Shown piece after piece: positions 1 to 6,350 of a stretch of DNA of 16,830 nt. The stretch spans positions 1-16,830 of the forward strand of contig JAGHVI010000032.1 in assembly GCA_018064385.1 (NCBI GenBank), given 5' to 3'. This stretch comes from Candidatus Minthenecus merdequi. Lineage in GTDB: Bacteria > Bacteroidota > Bacteroidia > Bacteroidales > Paludibacteraceae. The notes beneath the pieces are model-generated. The model did not search any database. It worked only from the letters and a program-made list of their open reading frames with translations, and was not told where the DNA came from. The stretch's first letter is position 1; the number at the start of each line of letters is the position of its first letter. The translations under genes and the position numbers were made by a program.

Positions 1-1773
1 TATGAGGAAGAGCTGTTCGTAATCTTCTACAGCATACTGAACTACCTGAACAAGGAGTATGGTTTCAACACACCTATCAACATTCAGTATGACCTTGTGA
101 CGGGTAAGCAGTTCACGCAGTATCTGCATGGCATGGGCAAAACAAGGCTGATGCAGATAAAGTACAAGTATTTCTCGGACAAGGCTCTCCAACTGTGGGA
201 TCTCTGCTATGCATTTTTTGAGAACAGCTACCGTATAGCCATCAATACTCATGCCCAGGAGTATATCCTCGCCAAGAAGTTTGAGGTGATATTCGAAGCG
301 ATGATTGACGAGCTGATAGGTACGCCACATACGAAGATACCAAAGGGATTGGCAGATCAGAATGACGGTAAGCGTGTTGACCATATATACACCGACCTGG
401 CTTTGACATCAGCCGACCAGCAATCGAACCGTGAGGTATATTACATTGGCGACTCAAAATACTACAAGAGTGGGCATCCTCTTACGTCAGAATCCATCTA
501 TAAGCAATACACTTACGCAAGGAATGTCATACAATGGAACATCAATCTGTTCCTCTCGGATGATACCGCCATCGATGAGGAAGAACGCAAGAACCGCCAG
601 TCGGACAGAGAGAAGTTCAAGGGCATTCATCTTCAGGACGCGAAGGCAACCGAGGGTTATGACGTGATACCGAACTTCTTCATCAGTGCATTCGTCTATG
701 ATGACCATCGCTACAATGCCACTCAGAACATACTGAAGCATACGGATGGAAAGGGAGAACATTGTACGAAGGTAAGCTATCAGTTCCCCGACAGATTGTT
801 TGACAGAGATACGTTGTTTCTTTCGCAATATGATGTCAACTTCCTGTATGTACTCTTCCTCTATGCCCGAAACAAATCAAATGAGAAGGCTGCTTGGAAG
901 GCAAAGGTCAGGGAGATTTTCCGTAACGAGATAAGAGATGTGATACAGAAGGAGTACCAGATTTATGCCATGCGTGCCAAGTTGGGCGTGGATGGAAGTC
1001 TGTATCTGCAACAGCACTTCTATGAACTGAACGGACGGGTGTTTCAGCCATACGGAGAAGGAAGAGAGATGTACTTTGCGTATGCTCGTCCGAAGGATGA
1101 AGCAAAATGGGCTGATACTCAAAGGCAATATGATATGCTCACGAAAACCTTTGTGATAGATGAGTGTGACATGGGCAATGATCCGAAAGAGGTGCTCAGT
1201 CAGAAGATGGAAGCCGAGTTGCAGCATCCTTTGGAAACGCCAAAGTGGTTGACGATGCACTATCTGGAGCGCGATCCTTCGATGGGTGTGCTTGTGGGTT
1301 ACTACAAATCAGAGGGACACCTGAAATGGATAATGGGTGCTAACGAAAAGGGTTCGCTTGTTTACAACGTCCGTTTGCAACTAAAGGGCGAAGAACCCCG
1401 AGTTGGTGCGCATACTGCAGGTTTTTATAATAGGCAGAATGTGCAGTTTGTGATACTATATACTGATGGCGCAGAAGAAACAGGCGAGTATCGTGTGTTC
1501 CACGTGAGAGATAGGTCTCCAAAAGTAACCGAGGAGCGTATGCGTGAAACATGGTATCCGATGGAAGAATTTTCAGATGATGAAGAACCGAAACCGACAC
1601 GTAACTATTTCTTCTTCCGCTTTGACGAAGAGGTGACGCTTGGCAATCTGAAATTCAAGGAGATGCTTACGGCAATGAAAATCAAGCACTTTGATGAATT
1701 TGGAAGTTACACATTCGGAGAACCGATGTTCGCAACGGCAGAATGGGTGATAAAATATAAAGAGGAAGGCTGA
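1..1773 (+). CDS. LlaJI-family-like restriction endonuclease, 5' end cut by the window edge
   Basis: The reading frame is open from base 1, so the GTG at 97 is internal and the true start lies upstream; 590 residues are visible. The best match I recognise is the LlaJI/McrBC-linked restriction endonuclease family, in which a PD-(D/E)XK nuclease subunit works with a separate McrB-like NTPase. The nuclease core is seen as an Asp in RVDHIYTDLAL (bases about 370-402) and the beta-strand motif YYIGDSKYYK (439-468), giving the D...D-x-K arrangement. A helical segment, YKQYTYARNVIQW, follows, as in related nucleases. The C-terminal 300 residues carry no motif I can name and may bind DNA or the partner. 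Next to it is only a convergent sugar gene, so the partner ATPase and methylase, if present, are off the left edge. Family assignment is moderately sure; the nuclease fold is surer. An alternative is another McrC-like endonuclease of a defence cassette. Confidence 0.62.
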   Translation, partial: YEEELFVIFYSILNYLNKEYGFNTPINIQYDLVTGKQFTQYLHGMGKTRLMQIKYKYFSDKALQLWDLCYAFFENSYRIAINTHAQEYILAKKFEVIFEAMIDELIGTPHTKIPKGLADQNDGKRVDHIYTDLALTSADQQSNREVYYIGDSKYYKSGHPLTSESIYKQYTYARNVIQWNINLFLSDDTAIDEEERKNRQSDREKFKGIHLQDAKATEGYDVIPNFFISAFVYDDHRYNATQNILKHTDGKGEHCTKVSYQFPDRLFDRDTLFLSQYDVNFLYVLFLYARNKSNEKAAWKAKVREIFRNEIRDVIQKEYQIYAMRAKLGVDGSLYLQQHFYELNGRVFQPYGEGREMYFAYARPKDEAKWADTQRQYDMLTKTFVIDECDMGNDPKEVLSQKMEAELQHPLETPKWLTMHYLERDPSMGVLVGYYKSEGHLKWIMGANEKGSLVYNVRLQLKGEEPRVGAHTAGFYNRQNVQFVILYTDGAEETGEYRVFHVRDRSPKVTEERMRETWYPMEEFSDDEEPKPTRNYFFFRFDEEVTLGNLKFKEMLTAMKIKHFDEFGSYTFGEPMFATAEWVIKYKEEG

Positions 1774-1801
1774 ACATACGAAACTTGAATAACATAAATA
1801 A

Positions 1802-1856
1802 TAGAACCACCCTTTATTCAGTGAACCCTAAATAGAAGGTGTAGAACCACCCTTTA
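1802..1856. repeat. Pair of 15-nt direct repeats, 40-nt period
   Basis: TAGAACCACCCTTTA occurs at 1802-1816 and again at 1842-1856, exactly 40 nt apart, in the 80-nt gap between two convergent genes. The second copy ends in the stop codon of the minus-strand dehydrogenase gene. The sequence between them (CACCCTTTATT at 1808-1818 and AATAGAAGGTG at 1831-1841) can also form an imperfect hairpin, so the same stretch might act as a weak bidirectional terminator. Two copies only, with no third unit, so it is not a CRISPR array. Confidence 0.6.
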
Positions 1857-2831
1857 GCATTTTATGTCAGACCAACCAAAAGGGTGTTGCAAGAGGGGAA
1901 GTTTCGCAAGAGGATGATAGTCACCTTTGAGTCCTATAGGTGTGCTTTGACGTATCTGACTAACAATCTGTATGCTGTTGCGGGCTTCGGAGATACGGAA
2001 GCCTTCGCCAGCAAGGATTTTCTCGTAACTGCGGGTATGCAATTCGGTAAATCCTGTACTAAACTCGAACTCCTCGCCATCAATTTTCAGTGTTCTGTAT
2101 GTGCGTTTCTCGCCTACGACAGCCTCGTTTGGAAGACATTGTGCGTTAATAGAAAGGAAATATCTGACTCTCGCTTTTTCAAGTTCCAGATAACCAGCCA
2201 CACGATCAAAACTCATAACGTGAACTATGTTCTGACGCACAGGTCCAAAAACCCACTGCAACATATCATAAAAATGCACACCAATGTTTGTGGCAATTCC
2301 ACCACTCTTGTGGACATCGCCTTTCCACGAAGAATAGTACCACTTTCCTCGAGAGGTGATATATGTTAGGTCAACATCGTAAACTTTATCCTTAGGAGCA
2401 CTATCAACCTTTTTTTTGAGCGCAACGATTGAATCGTGCAGTCTGAGTTGGAGTATTGTATATGCTTCACAACCGGTTTCGTTTTCAAGTTCAAGCAAGT
2501 TGTCTATATTATATGGATTCAGGACAAGAGGTTTTTCGCAAATGACATTGACACCAAGACGAAGACCATATCTGATAAAGGCATCGTGTGTATAGTTTGG
2601 CGTACATATTGAAAGCCAGTGCAGTGGATTCTGCTTTCTCATCTGCTTACTGCAATAACGGTCAAATTGCTCGTTTTCGGTATAAAAAGAGCAATCAGGG
2701 AATGAGCTGTCAAGACGGCCAACGCTGTCTGATTTGTCGTAAGCCACCATTAGGTTGTTGCCTGTGTCGGCTATTGCTTTTATGTGACGAGGTGCAATAT
2801 ATCCTGCTGCACCAATCAATGCAAAATTCAT
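1854..2831 (-). CDS. Gfo/Idh/MocA-family sugar dehydrogenase, WlbA/WbpB-like
   Basis: The 325-residue protein has an N-terminal Rossmann fold beginning NFALIGAAGYIAPRH (residues 2-16), which is the opening typical of WlbA/WbpB, the NAD-dependent enzymes that oxidise C3 of UDP-N-acetylglucosaminuronate. The family EKP motif is at residues 99-101 (CEKPLV), and the substrate-side motif GGIATNIGVHFYD is at 177-189 with the expected His186. Length fits the family (about 315-350). Its ATG overlaps the stop of the aminotransferase gene by four bases (ATGA, 2828-2831), which suggests translational coupling. Family knowledge pairs this oxidation with transamination at C3, so the two adjacent genes probably make a UDP-3-amino-3-deoxy-glucuronate-type precursor for surface polysaccharide. 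A closely related Gfo/Idh/MocA specificity cannot be excluded from sequence alone. It is the last gene of the operon. Confidence 0.82.
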   Translation of the reverse strand: MNFALIGAAGYIAPRHIKAIADTGNNLMVAYDKSDSVGRLDSSFPDCSFYTENEQFDRYCSKQMRKQNPLHWLSICTPNYTHDAFIRYGLRLGVNVICEKPLVLNPYNIDNLLELENETGCEAYTILQLRLHDSIVALKKKVDSAPKDKVYDVDLTYITSRGKWYYSSWKGDVHKSGGIATNIGVHFYDMLQWVFGPVRQNIVHVMSFDRVAGYLELEKARVRYFLSINAQCLPNEAVVGEKRTYRTLKIDGEEFEFSTGFTELHTRSYEKILAGEGFRISEARNSIQIVSQIRQSTPIGLKGDYHPLAKLPLLQHPFGWSDIKC

Positions 2832-3949
2832 AAGGTATGTTTTATTTCAGATGATACTGTAAGGATTTCTTCTGTAGTGATATATGGATGGATTGGGAGA
2901 GAAAGTACTGTGTTGCAGAGCATTTCGGTCATTGGACAAGAACCGAATGAAGGACAGTCAACAAAAGCTGTCTGGAGGTGCATAGGTGTTGGATAATAGA
3001 CAACGGAAGGTATGCCTTTTTCTTTTAATTTGTTTTGCAGTCTGTCACGGGTGGAATTGTCAGACAAACGTATTGTATATTGCGCCCAACTTGAGTTAAA
3101 AGATTGAGGGACGAAGGGCGTAATAACAACGTTTTGAAGCAATTCGGTGTATTTGACAGCTGCTGCATTTACAGCCTGAAGTTCATTACCATAGAAAGCA
3201 CGAAATTTTATCAGTAGAATGGCAGCTTGGATAGCGTCAAGTCGTGAATTCATTCCAATACGTACGTTATCGTATTTGCCGGCACCTCGTCCGTGAACTT
3301 TGAGTGACGCTGCGATATCCGCCCATTTGTCGTTATCAGTGAAAATAGCACCACCATCACCATAACAACCAAGAGGTTTTGCGGGGAAGAATGAAGTTGT
3401 GGCAATATCACCGAATGAACATGCCATTTTGCCATTTATTGACCCACCAAAGCCTTGAGCACCATCCTCCAAAATATGAAGATTGTACTTTTGCGCAATA
3501 GTTTTGATTGCAGGGAAATCAGCTGGTAACCCGAACAAATCAACAGGTATAACAACGGAAGGGTGCAACACACCATCAGCCAATACTGAGGTGATTTTAC
3601 GTTCTAAATCTTGGGGAGAAAGGTTAAATGTTATGGGGTCAACATCGACAAAGACAGGTGTTGCGCCTTCGGCAGCAACAGTCTCGGCAGTGGCAAAGAA
3701 TGTAAAATCAGGAACGAAGACTGCATCACCCGGACCAACGTTCCAGATTTTCAGAGCAATGGTCAAAGCATCAGTACCGTTTGCACACGTTATGCAGTGA
3801 CGGACACCGACATATTCAGCAAGTTGACGTTCAAGTTGAAGAACATTGTCACCCCCGATGAAAATGCCAGAGGCAGCGACAGAAGACAGTGCGTCGTTTA
3901 TGTCATTCTTCAAGACAGAGTATTGCCGTTTCAAATCACGAAATTCCAT
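2828..3949 (-). CDS. DegT/DnrJ/EryC1/StrS sugar aminotransferase, WbpE/WlbC-like
   Basis: This is a fold type I PLP aminotransferase acting on nucleotide-bound keto sugars. Visible motifs, numbered from the upstream ATG at 3964, are CANGTDAL (60-67, phosphate binding), EDGAQGFG (166-173, Asp167 facing the PLP ring nitrogen), the catalytic Lys196 in SFFPAKPLG, and GMNSRLDAIQAAIL (237-250). I place the start at the second ATG (3949, MEFRDLKRQY), because family members begin two or three residues before the DLK motif; that gives 373 residues. The alternative ATG at 3964 gives 378 residues and overlaps the previous stop as TAATG. Next to a WlbA-like 3-dehydrogenase, the likely reaction is glutamate-dependent amination of a UDP-3-keto-glucuronate sugar. 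No hexapeptide N-acetyltransferase (WbpD type) or epimerase is present in the window. Confidence 0.85.
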   Translation of the reverse strand: MEFRDLKRQYSVLKNDINDALSSVAASGIFIGGDNVLQLERQLAEYVGVRHCITCANGTDALTIALKIWNVGPGDAVFVPDFTFFATAETVAAEGATPVFVDVDPITFNLSPQDLERKITSVLADGVLHPSVVIPVDLFGLPADFPAIKTIAQKYNLHILEDGAQGFGGSINGKMACSFGDIATTSFFPAKPLGCYGDGGAIFTDNDKWADIAASLKVHGRGAGKYDNVRIGMNSRLDAIQAAILLIKFRAFYGNELQAVNAAAVKYTELLQNVVITPFVPQSFNSSWAQYTIRLSDNSTRDRLQNKLKEKGIPSVVYYPTPMHLQTAFVDCPSFGSCPMTEMLCNTVLSLPIHPYITTEEILTVSSEIKHTL

Positions 3950-3963
3950 ATTCTTTATTCGCA

Positions 3964-4950
3964 TTAGTGAAACAGAAGAGATAGCAATTTATAGATAATT
4001 GGACAAAAAAGATAGCGTGCACGTTTATAGTCGGGTGTTTCGGCGCCCATACGGATTTTGAAGTCACGGACGCCGTATGGCTTGTTTGGAACGCCAGCCC
4101 CCATAAGGTCGCAAAGAGGGATGTTTCGGTCGGCGGCTGTATGGAGAAGTGTGTATAGAGCAACCGACGAAGGATCGAGGAAAGTATAAGAAGAGTCTCG
4201 TCCAACAGAGTACATGTGGTAGAATTTACGTCTTGGAAGGATGAATGCCGCATTGAGAGCTACAATTTCAGTGTCATAGCGGAGCAAAGAGACGTACCCT
4301 ATCGGTGAGTCTGACAATTTCAGGAAGAAATCAAGCGAAGGTATTGGCTTGTGCGAGACGCGCCAATGAATGTTCCTCAGAATAGGATAGAAAGAAGCGA
4401 TTTCTTCTTTGGAAGGGTTTTCGATGGTCTCAATGTTATTGCGAAGGGCTGCCCGGATTTGACGGCGTTTCCTTTTTTGGATATTCCGGATAATAGATTC
4501 GTGTGAAGAGGTGTCAATAATTGCATCAAGAGCAGGATAGATATTTATTCCTGCTTGAATGAAAATGCTATGAAAATGCGAGTAGTCTTCAGTGAAACGA
4601 AATTCAAGATAAATGGCTTTGCGACGTAGGAAAGCGGTTGTGGCTTGCAGAAGCGCAAGAAGTTCATCGCCGGTTATGTCATCGGCAAGGAGGGGGCCAC
4701 CGAAAACTATTGCACGTCGTGTCAAAAGGCTGAATGGGAATGGTCCATTGCTGTGTACAGCGCCGCAGACAATGCCTTTAAGTCGATTATTATCGTCCGT
4801 AAGTGCGGTAAAAAATGGTTGAAATTCAGAGCAAGAAGCATAAAGCAAGTAACTTTCAAATGTTTGGAAAGCAGAAGAAAGTGTAGAGCTTAGAGCAAGT
4901 TCGTTCCATTCGGATGTGTTTATGTTGTCAGGGTTGTGTGTGATTGTCAT
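3964..4950 (-). CDS. FemAB/GNAT-type acyltransferase of envelope or polysaccharide synthesis
   Basis: From the ATG at 4950 the protein is 328 residues, MTITHNPD at the start. That start overlaps the stop of the PAS gene as ATGA (4947-4950), so I prefer it to the ATG at 5031, which would add 27 residues that look like out-of-frame PAS coding. The FemAB-like features are the basic stretch NIQKRKRRQIRAALRNNIE (about 157-175) that begins the second acyltransferase lobe, the hydrophobic strands around 216-240, and a C-terminal DLMGAGVPNKPYGVRDFKIRMG (281-302), a pattern I associate with Fem-like transferases found in polysaccharide clusters. The family transfers amino acids from aminoacyl-tRNA, or acyl groups, to amino sugars or peptidoglycan precursors; the substrate here is unknown. 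A hydrophobic C-terminus (313-328) may touch the membrane. The downstream neighbours make an amino sugar, so that sugar is a reasonable but unproven acceptor. Confidence 0.72.
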   Translation of the reverse strand: MTITHNPDNINTSEWNELALSSTLSSAFQTFESYLLYASCSEFQPFFTALTDDNNRLKGIVCGAVHSNGPFPFSLLTRRAIVFGGPLLADDITGDELLALLQATTAFLRRKAIYLEFRFTEDYSHFHSIFIQAGINIYPALDAIIDTSSHESIIRNIQKRKRRQIRAALRNNIETIENPSKEEIASFYPILRNIHWRVSHKPIPSLDFFLKLSDSPIGYVSLLRYDTEIVALNAAFILPRRKFYHMYSVGRDSSYTFLDPSSVALYTLLHTAADRNIPLCDLMGAGVPNKPYGVRDFKIRMGAETPDYKRARYLFCPIIYKLLSLLFH

Positions 4951-5273
4951 CGAACGTAGTGAGGCATTTCTGCTGGTATTGGGAGGGAAAGTTCTATGTA
5001 TCCGCCAAAAGAACCATCTTGCTGAAACCAAGGAGTTTGATAAATGAGTTTGCGAATACCCTCTTTATCGATTGTGTAGGCATTGACGTTGTGATTAGCA
5101 AGCAGTGAACGGAGTATTTCGGCTGCTCTTGGAGGATGACACTCGAAAAGAGAACGACCAATGATATTACCGTATTTCTCATAAGTTTTCCGTGAACGCT
5201 CGTTCATGTCAATGATGTTTCCGTCTTTGTCGCAAATAGTTACTGCAAAGGGAGTTTTCTCGAATTTTTCCAT
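4947..5273 (-). CDS. Stand-alone PAS-domain protein
   Basis: The 108-residue product is a single PAS fold with no output domain. It begins with FEKTPFAVTICDKDGNIIDMNERSRKTY (residues 4-31), the usual opening beta hairpin and helix of PAS domains, continues with IIGRSLFECHPP (37-48), and ends with the beta sheet LIYQTPWFQQDGSFGGYIELSLPI (75-98). No kinase, GGDEF or DNA-binding region follows, so it would have to act by binding a partner or a small ligand; which ligand cannot be read from the sequence. It lies 31 nt after cdaA and is joined to the acyltransferase gene by an ATGA overlap, so all three are probably co-expressed. A role in sensing metabolic or redox state for the operon is inference. 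Confidence 0.85.
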   Translation of the reverse strand: MEKFEKTPFAVTICDKDGNIIDMNERSRKTYEKYGNIIGRSLFECHPPRAAEILRSLLANHNVNAYTIDKEGIRKLIYQTPWFQQDGSFGGYIELSLPIPAEMPHYVR

Positions 5274-5304
5274 TATTATGATGATGTTGGATTAAAATAA
5301 AGAT

Positions 5305-6111
5305 TTACTCGTTTTTAGAGATTGCCGCCACATGTACGTTATCCATAATAACACGTTGAAGTTCCTCGGGTGAGAGGTTGAGCATATACTTGCCGTTGAA
5401 AGCGACTGATATATTACCTGTTTCTTCGGAGACAATGATAACCAAAGAATCATATTTTTCAGCCATACCCATAGCAGCTCTGTGGCGCAAACCAAGATGT
5501 CGAGGAATGTCTTCCTTGTTAGAGACAGGGAGAATGCAACCAGCAGCAGCAATACGGTGTTCGCGTATAATCATTGCTCCGTCATGAAGTGGAGAGTTTT
5601 TGAAGAAAATGTTTTCGACAAGTCTGGTGTTGATGTCAGCACGAAAGACATCGCCAGTGTTGATGGTTTGTTGGATATTGTCGTCACGTTCGATAACAAT
5701 GAGCGCACCAACTTTGCCAGCAGACATGTGACGACAAGCATTGACAAGGTTTACTACCTGAGCAGAGGCTTTCTGCGCTTTTTCTTCGTCATCACGATCA
5801 CGGAGTAAATTTGAAAAATTCTTGATTGACTTAAGCAGTTTGGTCGAGCCAAGGTTGAAAAAGAATTTACGAATTTCGCCCTGAAAAAGCACAACGAAAG
5901 CAAGAATACCAACCTTGACGATATTGTCTAAGATAGCGCCAGTCATTGGTAAACGGAATACATTGCTGACGAGAAACCATATTGTAATGAAGACCATAAC
6001 GCCGAAAAAAACCTTTGTACCACCGCTTGTTTTCATCAGTCTGAAAAGGGTGTACATCAATGTTGCGACCAACAATATGTCGATGAGGTCTTTTATTCCG
6101 AAAGCAAACAT
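5305..6111 (-). CDS. cdaA: Diadenylate cyclase CdaA (c-di-AMP synthase)
   Basis: The 268-residue membrane enzyme joins two ATP molecules into cyclic di-AMP, a second messenger that in other bacteria controls potassium, osmotic balance and cell wall integrity. Three hydrophobic segments occupy roughly residues 7-24, 34-52 and 60-77, followed by a short coiled linker and the cytoplasmic DAC domain. Both catalytic signatures are intact: DGA at 177-179 in SPLHDGAMII and RHR at 209-211 in GLRHRAAMG. Length matches CdaA (about 270-285) rather than DisA. The ATG overlaps the stop of an upstream 36-codon ORF (TAATG). The Firmicutes partners cdaR and glmM are absent; instead the gene leads into PAS, Fem-like and nucleotide-sugar genes. 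Expression probably comes from the -7 box at 6245-6252. Confidence 0.96.
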   Translation of the reverse strand: MFAFGIKDLIDILLVATLMYTLFRLMKTSGGTKVFFGVMVFITIWFLVSNVFRLPMTGAILDNIVKVGILAFVVLFQGEIRKFFFNLGSTKLLKSIKNFSNLLRDRDDEEKAQKASAQVVNLVNACRHMSAGKVGALIVIERDDNIQQTINTGDVFRADINTRLVENIFFKNSPLHDGAMIIREHRIAAAGCILPVSNKEDIPRHLGLRHRAAMGMAEKYDSLVIIVSEETGNISVAFNGKYMLNLSPEELQRVIMDNVHVAAISKNE

Positions 6112-6221
6112 TATGGTATCATTTCGAGATTTTCGTCTTCAAAAGCATCATAGTCATCAGGAAATTCAGCATCTTTGAGAATTTCGTCAATGCTTCGATT
6201 GTCATCTTCGTCTATAAACAT
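6111..6221 (-). CDS. 36-residue very acidic micro-ORF in front of cdaA
   Basis: An ATG at 6221 opens a 36-codon frame ending in TAA at 6113-6111, whose last base is the first base of the cdaA ATG (TAATG overlap). The product starts MFIDEDDNRSIDEI and ends DENLEMIP; 15 of 36 residues are Asp or Glu against two basic residues, and there is no signal peptide or membrane segment. It lies about 20 nt downstream of the predicted transcription start, so it would be the first gene of the operon with a very short leader. Its exact stop-start overlap with cdaA suggests a real, translated and coupled gene. I do not recognise a family. It could be a small regulator binding CdaA, or simply a leader that loads ribosomes onto cdaA. 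Confidence 0.6.
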   Translation of the reverse strand: MFIDEDDNRSIDEILKDAEFPDDYDAFEDENLEMIP

Positions 6222-6244
6222 ACATTTTATCTTTAAACTGGGTG

Positions 6245-6252
6245 CAAAGATA
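6245..6252 (-). promoter_or_regulatory. Bacteroidetes -7 box for the cdaA operon
   Basis: On the minus strand this reads TATCTTTG, a full match to the Bacteroidetes TAnnTTTG element, followed by CACCC. The expected start site would be near 6238-6241, some 17-20 nt before the ATG of the acidic micro-ORF. The region about 20 nt upstream is T-rich but has no clear TTTG -33 element. Confidence 0.7.
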
Positions 6253-6314
6253 GCAAAAAAATAGGACATAAAAAAGTTTTTCGCTTAAAATTTTTTCATA
6301 TCAAAAAAAATGAT

Positions 6315-6322
6315 TACCTTTG
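6315..6322 (+). promoter_or_regulatory. Bacteroidetes -7 box for dsbD
   Basis: TACCTTTG matches TAnnTTTG and is followed by CAACCG, with the dsbD ATG 28 nt downstream. The upstream spacer is an A/T-rich tract without a clear TTTG -33 element. It is divergent from the cdaA promoter, about 65 bp apart, so the two transcription units share one 129-bp intergenic region. Confidence 0.7.
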
Positions 6323-6350
6323 CAACCGAATTATATTACCGATACTGACA

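Noticed and set aside
1802..1856. Possible mini-CRISPR from the repeated 15-mer
   Set aside because: Only two copies, a short repeat, no third spacing unit and no cas gene nearby.
4951..5031. 27-residue N-terminal extension of the Fem-like gene from the ATG at 5031
   Set aside because: It overlaps the PAS coding sequence in another frame and looks nothing like the family; the ATGA start at 4950 fits coupling and family length.
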